A stretch of DNA of 37,091 nucleotides, taken from NCBI GenBank assembly GCA_934446095.1, contig CAKSDR010000012.1:1-37091 (forward strand), in the 5' to 3' direction. Both the position numbers and the translations under genes were made by a program. This DNA is from an uncultured Eubacteriales bacterium (GTDB taxonomy: Bacteria; Bacillota; Clostridia; Oscillospirales; CAG-382). The notes under the pieces are model-generated. The model was not told the DNA's origin and did no database searches. It saw only the letters and a program-made list of their open reading frames with translations. Of this stretch, positions 30,423 to 37,091 are shown piece by piece (the stretch's first letter is position 1; each line of letters opens with the position of its first letter).

Positions 30423-31655
30423 ATGGGAAAGTATAAGTGGGAATCCTGCTGTGTTGACACGCTTATGAATGAATTTTTTGAACAGGACGATCTTAAAAAA
30501 CTTGCCGAAGACGCGGGAATTTTGCTTGAATGTCCGCTGATAGTGCTTGACGGCACATTTCACGTTGCGGCGCATTTCAGCCCGCCGGGATTTTCGGACC
30601 GCCTCTTTAAAGACACTGTCGCCTGCGGAGTTATAACATATGAAGTCGGGGCAATAATAAGCAAAAGTTCTATGCTTTGCGCCGGAAAGGCTGATTACAT
30701 AAAATTGGACGGAAGCACATTCAAGCGTCGCCTTGCTCCGCTTATCAGCACCGGCGTAAAACTCGGTTATCTGATCTGCGTCGACACGGACGGGCACTTG
30801 CAAAATATTCCTGCGGATATATTTAAAAAAATCGAAACGATACTTTCAAAACAACTGTTTATTGAAACAAGCAGACAGGATAAACCGTTTGAAACAACCG
30901 AAGAAATATTAATGCACCTGCTTGACGGCGGATTTCCGTCAGAGCCGTACTTTCAGCTTCAGACGGCAAATACATATCTTAAAGACTTCAATCCGACAGC
31001 GTTTGCGCTTATTGACCTTACGGTTTACCACAGCGAATACGCAGGTAAACGGCATTTACAGGAAGAAATAAAACTGCATTTCCCAAACGCGCATGAATTT
31101 ATATATAAAGGCAATATATTTTTATTTTTGCACGGCAGACATGATATAGGCATATTTTCAGAACTTGCAAACGAGTTTGGATTAAAAGTGATAATCTCCG
31201 ACCCGATAAACAATCTATATGAACTCCCCGTGCATTACCGCACTGCTCATGAAGCGTTGGAACTGCTCCTTGACCGCAGTTTTTGCAATGTCGGCGTATC
31301 TTTTGTAAATAAACTTCGCATGCCGCTTATGATAAAAAAATTATCATGCAGGCCCGATCTTATATCGCCGAAACTTTTAAATCTTTCAGACTATGACAAG
31401 GCAAAAGGCACTCAATATTGCGAAACGCTTTACTATTATCTCATATGCAGCCGTTCGCTTAAAAAAACCTGCGCCGCTTTGTTTGCACACCGCAACACGA
31501 TTTTGTACCGTATCCGCAAAATACAAGATGATTTTCTAATTTCAGTTGACAGCGTCGATGAATGCACGGAACTGCTGCTCGGAACAATTATCCTTCTGTT
31601 CAACAACAAAGGGCCGGCGTTCTTTTTGAACAAACTGCCCGATGCCGACATATAA
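30423..31655 (+). CDS. PucR/CdaR-type helix-turn-helix transcriptional regulator
   Basis: A 410-residue cytoplasmic protein. The C-terminal end (YCETLYYYLICSRSLKKTCAALFAHRNTILYRIRKIQDDF) is the PucR-family DNA-binding helix-turn-helix, with the hallmark HRNT-x-x-YR-x-RK. The N-terminal 180 residues look like a ligand-sensing region (LIVLDGTFHVAAHFSPPGF; LGYLICVDTDGHLQNIP) without a family I can name. The centre resembles the GGDEF-like linker of CdaR proteins. The ATG at 30423 was chosen because AAAGG lies about 10 bases upstream; ATG 30399 is an alternative. The next gene (DUF1003) follows 43 bases later in the same direction, so it may be a target or partner. Confidence 0.82.
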   Translation: MGKYKWESCCVDTLMNEFFEQDDLKKLAEDAGILLECPLIVLDGTFHVAAHFSPPGFSDRLFKDTVACGVITYEVGAIISKSSMLCAGKADYIKLDGSTFKRRLAPLISTGVKLGYLICVDTDGHLQNIPADIFKKIETILSKQLFIETSRQDKPFETTEEILMHLLDGGFPSEPYFQLQTANTYLKDFNPTAFALIDLTVYHSEYAGKRHLQEEIKLHFPNAHEFIYKGNIFLFLHGRHDIGIFSELANEFGLKVIISDPINNLYELPVHYRTAHEALELLLDRSFCNVGVSFVNKLRMPLMIKKLSCRPDLISPKLLNLSDYDKAKGTQYCETLYYYLICSRSLKKTCAALFAHRNTILYRIRKIQDDFLISVDSVDECTELLLGTIILLFNNKGPAFFLNKLPDADI

Positions 31656-31698
31656 AAAGCGTCAGTTTTTAATAAATGATAAAAAGGAAGATTTATTT

Positions 31699-32226
31699 AT
31701 GAAAGAAAACAGAAAACTCGTAAAAGAGGTACTTGAAGATATCCGCCACGATATGACCGACGAGGAAGTCCTTAATCTTTTGGCAGACAGCAAAATATCA
31801 ATAAGCCCGCAAAATGAAAAAGAAAAATATACTCTTGGACAGCGCGCCGCCGATTCGATTGCAAAATTTGCCGGAAGCTGGGCGTTTATATTCTCGTTTA
31901 CCGGAGTTTTAATACTGTGGATGGCAGTAAATATAGTGCTTGCAACAGGTGCTTTCGATCCATACCCGTTTATTTTGCTTAACTTGGTTTTATCATGCGT
32001 AGCTGCAATTCAGGCGCCGCTTATTATGATGAGTCAGAACAGACAGGAAGAAAAGGACCGCCGCCGCGCCGAAAATGACTATAAAGTCAACCTCAAAACC
32101 GAAATTATGATTGAAGATCTTTATGACAAAGTTAACGCAATTTTGGCAAAGCAATCTGAAATTGAAAAACAACTCGGTATTGTTCAAAAAGAAAATAACG
32201 GTGCAGCCGCGCATAAAAAGCAATAA
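31699..32226 (+). CDS. DUF1003 domain membrane protein
   Basis: A 175-residue protein with two transmembrane helices (WAFIFSFTGVLILWMAVNIVL and FILLNLVLSCVAAIQAPLIMM). It carries the DUF1003 hallmark FDPYPFILLNLVLS...IQAPLIMMSQNRQEEKDRRRAENDYKVN. A hydrophilic tail (MIEDLYDKVNAILAKQSEIEKQLGIV) is probably a coiled coil. The function of the family is not known. The start is set by AAGGAAG eight bases before the ATG; the frame is open further upstream without a ribosome site. It sits between the PucR-type regulator and a lipoprotein, and all three may form one transcript. Confidence 0.9.
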   Translation: MKENRKLVKEVLEDIRHDMTDEEVLNLLADSKISISPQNEKEKYTLGQRAADSIAKFAGSWAFIFSFTGVLILWMAVNIVLATGAFDPYPFILLNLVLSCVAAIQAPLIMMSQNRQEEKDRRRAENDYKVNLKTEIMIEDLYDKVNAILAKQSEIEKQLGIVQKENNGAAAHKKQ

Positions 32227-32290
32227 CGCCATATAAAAACCGCATTTCAAAAAATTTAATGACCTTTACGGTGAATAAAAGGAGAATTTA

Positions 32291-33370
32291 ATGGTAGGAG
32301 TAAATAATAGTGAATACAAAAATTTTACGAAAAAATTTGCAATTTTTTTAAGTACACTTTTAGTTTTACTGTTTCTTACAGCATGTGAAAAAGCGCAGCA
32401 GCCGGGCACTGCGTCTTATGATCCGGCATCTGATGCTGCACAGCCCATGTCTGAAACACTCCTTATCACAACAACAGCTTTTTCAAATGGTGAAAACGAT
32501 GACGACGGCGTAGACCTTCTCGTTTATGAATGCGATACAAACACACTGAACTTGCAACTTCTTTTCAGCCATAAAATCTACGCAACATATCCGGCAAACA
32601 CCGTTGATTTTTCAAGCAACACGTTCTACGTTGCAGACGCAAACGAAGAACGGTTATATGATAATCTGTTCTCTTACAATCTGGAAAATATGCAGAAAGA
32701 GCAGCTGACAGACGGCAAGTTTGCATTCGATGATCTTTTAATGATAGACGGAACGCTTTATGCAAATGCTGCGCGCGAATATTGCAATGCCTGTCAGCCC
32801 GCACGATTTGACACGAAAAGCAAAACATTCACCTATCGGAACGAATCGGACGACGACACGATGCACGCCTCGTTTTCATATGACCGATATGAAGACGCAT
32901 TTTTGATTCTGACTTACAAAATTTCCGAGAGGAGGTCACATCGTGTTGCCGCAGAAACACATATTACACCTAAAACAATCTCTTACCTTTCAAAAGATTT
33001 TAAGACCGTAACGCCTGTATTTTTTACGGAAGATTTTGAAATAAATTTAGTCCGCCGGCTTGATAAAACGCATATCCTGATGACAACCGAACCGTATATG
33101 ACCGGAAAAAGAACGCTGAAACTTTTGAACCTTGAAACAAATGAGGTTACGAACGTGGATATTCCGGGAATTTTACAGGTGTATATGTTCTACCCGCTCG
33201 CCGACGGAAACACCGTCTTTCTGATCGGGCAGAACACAGAACCGTCATGGAATTGCTACAGATACGAAATGGATACCGGAACACTCACAAAAATTGTTTT
33301 TCCTAAAAAACCGCGGCAAATTTTCGACCTGCAGGTAACCAACCGGCCTTACAGCGTCACATCTGAATAG
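32291..33370 (+). CDS. lipoprotein of unknown function, probable beta-propeller
   Basis: A 359-residue exported protein. The signal peptide (about 12-31, FTKKFAIFLSTLLVLLFLTA) ends in the lipobox LTAC with Cys 32, so it should be lipid-anchored on the outer face of the membrane. A low-complexity linker follows, then a beta-rich domain with repeated strand-turn-strand units (LLVYECDTNTLNLQLLFSH, LFSYNLENMQKEQLTDGKFAFDDLLMIDGTLYANA, TLKLLNLETNEVTNVDIPG). No family is recognised. The start follows AAAGGAG. It is 64 bases from DUF1003 with no terminator in between. Confidence 0.75.
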   Translation: MVGVNNSEYKNFTKKFAIFLSTLLVLLFLTACEKAQQPGTASYDPASDAAQPMSETLLITTTAFSNGENDDDGVDLLVYECDTNTLNLQLLFSHKIYATYPANTVDFSSNTFYVADANEERLYDNLFSYNLENMQKEQLTDGKFAFDDLLMIDGTLYANAAREYCNACQPARFDTKSKTFTYRNESDDDTMHASFSYDRYEDAFLILTYKISERRSHRVAAETHITPKTISYLSKDFKTVTPVFFTEDFEINLVRRLDKTHILMTTEPYMTGKRTLKLLNLETNEVTNVDIPGILQVYMFYPLADGNTVFLIGQNTEPSWNCYRYEMDTGTLTKIVFPKKPRQIFDLQVTNRPYSVTSE

Positions 33371-33670
33371 TAACCCAAACGGGACGCCATATACAAACAT
33401 GCGGAAGTCATCGCGTGTCGCCCTCATGCTTTCCGAATTATATAAAGTGATATCATGATCTTGCATTAACTTTCAAAATACTTTTCGGTTTAAAATTTAT
33501 AACGTTTAATAAATATATTTTGATATCAAAAAAATCGTACTTACACCCTTCAACTTATACAAAAACACCGCGAGAAATCTCGCGGTGTTTTTGCTTTGCT
33601 TGCGCGTCTTTGTAAAAATACACGCAAAATTTCAGCCTTGATTTTTTTGCTATAACCTTTTCAAATAATT
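33371..33670. other. gene-free convergent intergenic region
   Basis: 300 bp between the lipoprotein gene and the convergent AraC-type gene. It contains a 14-base perfect palindrome (TTTTGATATCAAAA at 33518-33531) and the terminator at 33561-33592. No gene or RNA motif is recognisable. Confidence 0.5.
33561..33592. terminator. bidirectional terminator
   Basis: A 15-bp perfect inverted repeat (AAAAACACCGCGAGA and its complement) has As on one side and Ts on the other. It lies between the lipoprotein gene and the convergent AraC-type gene. Confidence 0.85.
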
Positions 33671-34552
33671 TTATTCCGATTTTTCGTTTACTGCTATCCA
33701 GATTTCACACTTATAATCAGGATTTTGCGTATCTGCCGACGAATATACTTCAAACTCTACGTTCTCGGCATACTCATACTGTGAACTCTGCGGGAAAAAT
33801 TCCGTCACAATTCTGTTGTAGGTTTCAATAAACGCGTCCGGCATTTTCCCTTTGCTTGTAAAAACCGCATACGTATTTGCCGGAATGGTTACGATTTCCA
33901 GATCGTCGTCAATCTTTCTCCCATCGTACTCAACGCCGATTCCGTAAGGAAACTGCTTTGCACAGAGTTCGGAAGAAAAGCAAATCCCGAGCAGTCCTTT
34001 CATAACGGGATTTTTCGGCATGCAGGCAATCAGCCTTTCCATAGTTCCGTCGGCGCTATACTCCTGCCACATTGCGGTAATGTCGTGCGTTGCATTTGAT
34101 GACTGCGGTTTTCCGACTCTTTTTCTTTTGCAAACAACCTTAAATTCATCTCTTTTTTCAATTCTGTAATCCATTTTACTGCCTCCGGTTAAAGTTAATT
34201 TTACAGACATCGGAGTAAATATCTTGACTTTTCCGCCATGCTTTGCCTCGCTCGGCGAGATACCGTGAAATCTTGTAAAGGCACGCGAAAAACTCTCGGG
34301 CGTATCATATCCGTACTTCATCGCAATATCGATAATTTTCGCATTTCCCTTTGACAGTTCCTCTCCCGCAAGCGAAAGCCTGCGCATGCGAATATAGTCG
34401 CCAAGCGACAGTCCGCACAGTATACCGAACACCCTTTGAAAATGGAAAGAAGACGAATAACCCATTTTTGCCACTTCTTCAAAATCAATTTCTTCGGTTA
34501 TATTCGCTTCCACATAGTCAATTGCCCTTTGTATTCCTTGTATCCAAGTCAT
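33671..34552 (-). CDS. AraC-family regulator with GyrI-like effector-binding domain
   Basis: A 293-residue transcription regulator. Residues 1-107 form the paired AraC helix-turn-helix (IQRAIDYVEANITEEIDFEEVAKMGYSSSFHFQRVFG ... IIDIAMKYGYDTPESFSRAFTRFHGISPSEA). Residues about 127-290 form a GyrI-like/effector-binding domain (DYRIEKRDEFKVVCKRKRVG; FPYGIGVEYDGRKIDDDLEIVTIPANTYAVFTSKG; FEVYSSADTQNPDYKCEIWIAV). Such fusions are known as small-molecule or drug-responsive activators (Rob/SoxS and YdeE relatives). The start follows GGAGAG. The downstream phosphatidyltransferase gene actually lies upstream of it on this strand, 83 bases away. Confidence 0.92.
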   Translation of the reverse strand: MTWIQGIQRAIDYVEANITEEIDFEEVAKMGYSSSFHFQRVFGILCGLSLGDYIRMRRLSLAGEELSKGNAKIIDIAMKYGYDTPESFSRAFTRFHGISPSEAKHGGKVKIFTPMSVKLTLTGGSKMDYRIEKRDEFKVVCKRKRVGKPQSSNATHDITAMWQEYSADGTMERLIACMPKNPVMKGLLGICFSSELCAKQFPYGIGVEYDGRKIDDDLEIVTIPANTYAVFTSKGKMPDAFIETYNRIVTEFFPQSSQYEYAENVEFEVYSSADTQNPDYKCEIWIAVNEKSE

Positions 34553-34635
34553 TCTTTCACTCTCCTTCTGTGATTACAGTCTATCAAAACATAAAGATTG
34601 TTTCTTGACATTGAATGCTTTAAAGTGTTATGTGA

Positions 34636-35128
34636 TTAACATTTTCCTTTTTTAATAACAAGGTACCCTTCATGAATTGCCGCAAATGATGCCGCAATGC
34701 AGACAGTGCTGCCGCTGTATTTAAGTTCCGCGAAATTCAAAGTAAACGGAAGCAAGAACAATACAAACCCCGTTATCTTATTTGCCAATGTGTGAAAAGC
34801 CGCAATTCTTTTATGAAGAACGTATTCTAAAACCACATTTGCAATTTTAATTGCAAAAATGAGCCCCGTCCATATCAAAAGGAATGCCGGAAACATTTAA
34901 GACGGGAAGCAGTTTTAACATGCATACTGCCGCAAACACAAAGTCGGCAACCGTATCCAGTTTTGAACCCGTTGCACTTATCGTGTTTGTTTTTCTTGCA
35001 ACAATACTGTCAGCGACATCAGTAAGTCCCGCAAATGCGTATATGATATAAAAAGCCGCAGAGAAAGGTGCAAAAAGCAACATAAAAACACAAAGCAAAA
35101 TTCTGCACAGAGTTATAATATTCGCCAA
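34636..35128 (-). pseudogene. CDP-alcohol phosphatidyltransferase, disrupted by one frameshift
   Basis: A small integral membrane enzyme family that joins a CDP-linked lipid to an alcohol. The first frame encodes NIITLCRILLC and the active-site motif DVADSIVARKTNTISATGSK then LDTVAD, matching D-x2-DG-x2-AR-x8-G-x3-D-x3-D except that the Gly is Ser. It runs to residues KLLPVL. The rest (MFPAFLLIWTGLIFAIKIANVVLE to the end) is in the next frame. Removing one A from TTAAATG near 34896 fuses them into a protein of about 163 residues. The start was chosen as TTG at 35128, nine bases after AAAGGGG; ATG 35161 has no ribosome site and lies at the end of the lysS terminator. It could be a true pseudogene, programmed frameshift, re-initiation at TAAATG, or an assembly error. 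Confidence 0.8.
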
Positions 35129-35165
35129 ATTCTTAAACCCCTTTAAAAATTTTATTAACATTTGC

Positions 35166-35197
35166 AAAAAAGGACAATTCCGGAGGAACTGCCCTTT
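35166..35197 (-). terminator. Rho-independent terminator of the greA-lysS operon
   Basis: A 13-bp stem read as minus-strand RNA (35185-35197 with 35169-35181, two G-U pairs), a three-base loop and six Ts. As plus-strand RNA the two G-U pairs would become A-C mismatches, so it works in the lysS direction only. Confidence 0.8.
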
Positions 35198-35292
35198 ATT
35201 TTTATTATGCGATTTTCCATGTCTGCGCAAACTATGATAAAACTTCATTTTTAACTTTTCGAACCCGCACGATAATATGCGGTTATCGTTTT

Positions 35293-36789
35293 TTACTTAT
35301 CCAACGGTTTCATCGTGGGGAAAAGCAAAACATCTCTTATTGAGTAACTGTCGGTAAGGAACATAACGAGCCTATCAAGTCCTATTCCGAGTCCTCCCGT
35401 GGGAGGCATGCCATATTCGAGCGCATTTATAAAGTCTTCGTCGACTTCGGCAGAGATACCCTGGGCTCTTTTTGCAGCAACCTGTTTTTCAAAGCGCTGT
35501 CTTTGATCTATCGGATCGTTAAGTTCCGAAAAAGCATTTCCCATTTCTCTTGCATATATAAAGAACTCAAATCTTTCCGTAAACGCCGGATTATCCGCTT
35601 TTCTCTTGGCAAGAGGAGAATTTTCAACCGGATAATCATAAATAAATACAGGCTGTATTAGAAATTCCTCCACTTTTTCGTCATAAATAAGCGCGAGAAT
35701 TTCTCCTTTGGTTTCGGTTCCTTTAACTTCAAGTCCCATGTTTTTTGCGCATTCTCTTGCTTCGGAATCGTCTTTCCATTCATTATAATCGGCACCTGTA
35801 TACTTTTTAACGGCTTCTACCATTGTAAGTCTTTCCCATTTGCCCGACATATCTATTTCGGTGCCCTGGTACACAACCTTTTCGCTTCCGCATATTTTTC
35901 TTGCAAGATATTTATAAAGGTCTTCAACAAGATCCATCATTCCGTGATAATCCGTGTATGCCTGATAAAGTTCGACCGACGTAAACTCCGGATTATGTTT
36001 TATATCCATTCCTTCGTTTCGGAAAATTCTTCCCACTTCATAAACCTTGTCGAATCCTCCGACGATCAGTCTTTTAAGATATAATTCCGTTTCTATCCTC
36101 AAATACATATCTATGTCAAGAGTATTATGGTGTGTGACAAAAGGTCTTGCGGCAGCTCCGATTTCAAGAGTATGCAATACCGGCGTATCCACTTCAAGAA
36201 ATCCTCTCTCATCAAGGAAATTTCTTATTTCCCTTGTAATCATGGAACGTTTTATAAATGTATCCTTTACTTCGGGATTCACAATCAAGTCAACATATCT
36301 TTGTCTGTAACGCAGTTCCTGATCGCGGAGTCCATGATACTTTTCGGGAAGAATCTGCAAACTTTTTGAAAGCAGTTTTACTTCCTGCGCATGTATCGAA
36401 ACTTCACCGGTTTTGGTTTTGAAAACATATCCCGTAACTCCTACGATATCGCCTATATCAAGTTTTTTGAAGTTGGAATAACTTTCTTCGCCTATCCCAT
36501 CGCGGCTCACATACGACTGTATTGTACCGTGTCCGTCCTGAATATTGCAGAAACTTGCTTTACCCATGATTCTTTTTGACATAATGCGTCCGGCAACCGC
36601 GACTGTTTTTTGGTCGTAATTTTCAAAATCCGCCTTTATGTCTTCCGAATATGAATCAACTGGGTATTTTACTTCTTTATACGGGTCCTGTCCCTGCTGC
36701 TGCAAAGACGCAAGTTTCTCCCGTCTTACTTTTAAAAGTTCGTTTAGGTCCTTTTCAACCGTATTGTTCTGATTTGACTGATTGTTCAA
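35293..36789 (-). CDS. lysS: lysine--tRNA ligase, class II
   Basis: Charges tRNA-Lys. It has 498 residues, full length. The N-terminal anticodon-binding OB-fold is VAVAGRIMSKRIMGKASFCNIQDGHGTIQSYV. The catalytic core follows with motif 1 (REIRNFLDERGFLEVDTPVL), AARPFVTHHNTLDIDMYLRIETELYLKRLIVGG, motif 2 (VGRIFRNEGMDIKHNPEFTSVE) and motif 3 (GMPPTGGLGIGLDRLVM). The segment before AARPF reads LEIGA, where most bacterial LysS have a P-x-x-GGA pattern. The start codon is TTG, seven bases after an AGGACGGTG ribosome site. greA ends 33 bases upstream, forming a greA-lysS operon. Confidence 0.97.
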   Translation of the reverse strand: MNNQSNQNNTVEKDLNELLKVRREKLASLQQQGQDPYKEVKYPVDSYSEDIKADFENYDQKTVAVAGRIMSKRIMGKASFCNIQDGHGTIQSYVSRDGIGEESYSNFKKLDIGDIVGVTGYVFKTKTGEVSIHAQEVKLLSKSLQILPEKYHGLRDQELRYRQRYVDLIVNPEVKDTFIKRSMITREIRNFLDERGFLEVDTPVLHTLEIGAAARPFVTHHNTLDIDMYLRIETELYLKRLIVGGFDKVYEVGRIFRNEGMDIKHNPEFTSVELYQAYTDYHGMMDLVEDLYKYLARKICGSEKVVYQGTEIDMSGKWERLTMVEAVKKYTGADYNEWKDDSEARECAKNMGLEVKGTETKGEILALIYDEKVEEFLIQPVFIYDYPVENSPLAKRKADNPAFTERFEFFIYAREMGNAFSELNDPIDQRQRFEKQVAAKRAQGISAEVDEDFINALEYGMPPTGGLGIGLDRLVMFLTDSYSIRDVLLFPTMKPLDK

Positions 36790-36822
36790 AAGTTACACCG
36801 TCCTTAAATCTGTAAAGACATA

Positions 36823-37091
36823 TCACTGCTTTGATATGCCAAGTACCTTTATCGTAATATTTCCTCCGGGGGCTTCAACAGTTACCTGCTCCCCTATTTT
36901 TTTCCCGAGAAGAGAACTGCCCACGGGAGAATCGTCAGAAATTCTTCCCTCAAGAGGATCCGCTTCGGTAGGTCCTACAATTGTATATTCTGATTCTTCG
37001 TTGTCGTCGGTATATAAAATTTTTACCTTTGCACCGATTCCTACAACGTCGGTTTTAATTTCATGTTCTTCAACGACTCTTATATTTGCAA
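36823..37091 (-). CDS. greA: transcription elongation factor GreA, C-terminal part (cut by window edge)
   Basis: Only the last 89 residues are in the window, from ANIRVVEEHEIKTDVVGIGAKVKIL to the end. They form the FKBP-like C-terminal domain, with the signature YTIVGPTEADPLEGRISDDSPVGSSLLGKKIGEQV and the ending APGGNITIKVLGI. This domain binds RNA polymerase; the missing N-terminal coiled coil would insert into the secondary channel and rescue backtracked complexes. The TGA stop is at 36823-36825. The start lies beyond the window. Confidence 0.95.
   Translation of the reverse strand, partial: ANIRVVEEHEIKTDVVGIGAKVKILYTDDNEESEYTIVGPTEADPLEGRISDDSPVGSSLLGKKIGEQVTVEAPGGNITIKVLGISKQ

Noticed and set aside
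30436..30444. AGTGGGAAT matching the end of guaA, as a possible second attachment site
   Set aside because: Only nine bases match, it lies inside the start of the PucR-type gene, and chance occurrence is likely.
33518..33531. 14-base palindrome TTTTGATATCAAAA as an operator
   Set aside because: It lies between two convergent genes, not near any promoter, and is AT-rich enough to arise by chance.

Overview
The window looks like chromosomal DNA from an anaerobic member of the Clostridia (Bacillota). The coding strand is AT-leaning and dense. Several genes have AGGAGG-type ribosome sites and good TTGAnn-17-TATAAT promoters. Marker genes fit this group: NfnAB electron-bifurcating transhydrogenase, a group II ECF transporter core (EcfA1-A2-T) joined to truA, ZapA, a zinc-finger Clp ATPase, CvpA and a DUF5711-like protein. 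No phage, plasmid or CRISPR locus is present. The only trace of mobile DNA is a broken integrase beside guaA.

Layout. (1) 2-4276: the 3' part of pheT converges on nfnA-nfnB; a nested inverted repeat carrying two back-to-back terminators lies between them. (2) 4277-4667: a divergent control region holds two copies of an 82-bp repeat that can fold into a cloverleaf, and the second copy abuts a strong promoter reading into nfnA. (3) 4668-8368: a class B penicillin-binding protein, then uvrB on its own promoter. (4) 8411-11744, minus strand: zapA - U32 peptidase-family protein - dusB, a compact operon. (5) 11887-14140, plus strand: mreC - mnmE. (6) 14388-25009, minus strand: a nine-gene run of topoisomerase B-like protein, RlmI-like methyltransferase, ecfA1, ecfA2, ecfT, truA, DUF5711-like protein, cvpA and a ClpE-like ATPase. 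(7) 25010-25495: an AT-rich noncoding stretch with DnaA-box-like 9-mers. (8) comM/yifB and guaA diverge from one promoter region. (9) 29054-29553: the guaA 3' end is followed by integrase debris, which looks like the scar of an integrated element. (10) hsp20 on the minus strand. (11) A plus-strand trio: PucR/CdaR-type regulator, DUF1003 membrane protein and a lipoprotein. (12) Minus strand: AraC-GyrI regulator, a frameshifted CDP-alcohol phosphatidyltransferase, lysS and the 3' end of greA.

Most genes are housekeeping: translation and tRNA modification (pheT, lysS, dusB, mnmE, truA), DNA repair and topology (uvrB, topoisomerase), cell wall and division (PBP, mreC, zapA), redox balance (nfnAB), vitamin uptake (ecf) and purine synthesis (guaA). 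The observations most worth checking are the repeat pair upstream of nfnA, the 28-bp nested inverted repeat after pheT, the DnaA-box-like cluster before the topoisomerase gene, the guaA integration scar, the long eukaryote-like GuaA and the frameshifted phosphatidyltransferase. I did not find a clear undescribed multi-gene system. The repeat pair is the best candidate for something new.
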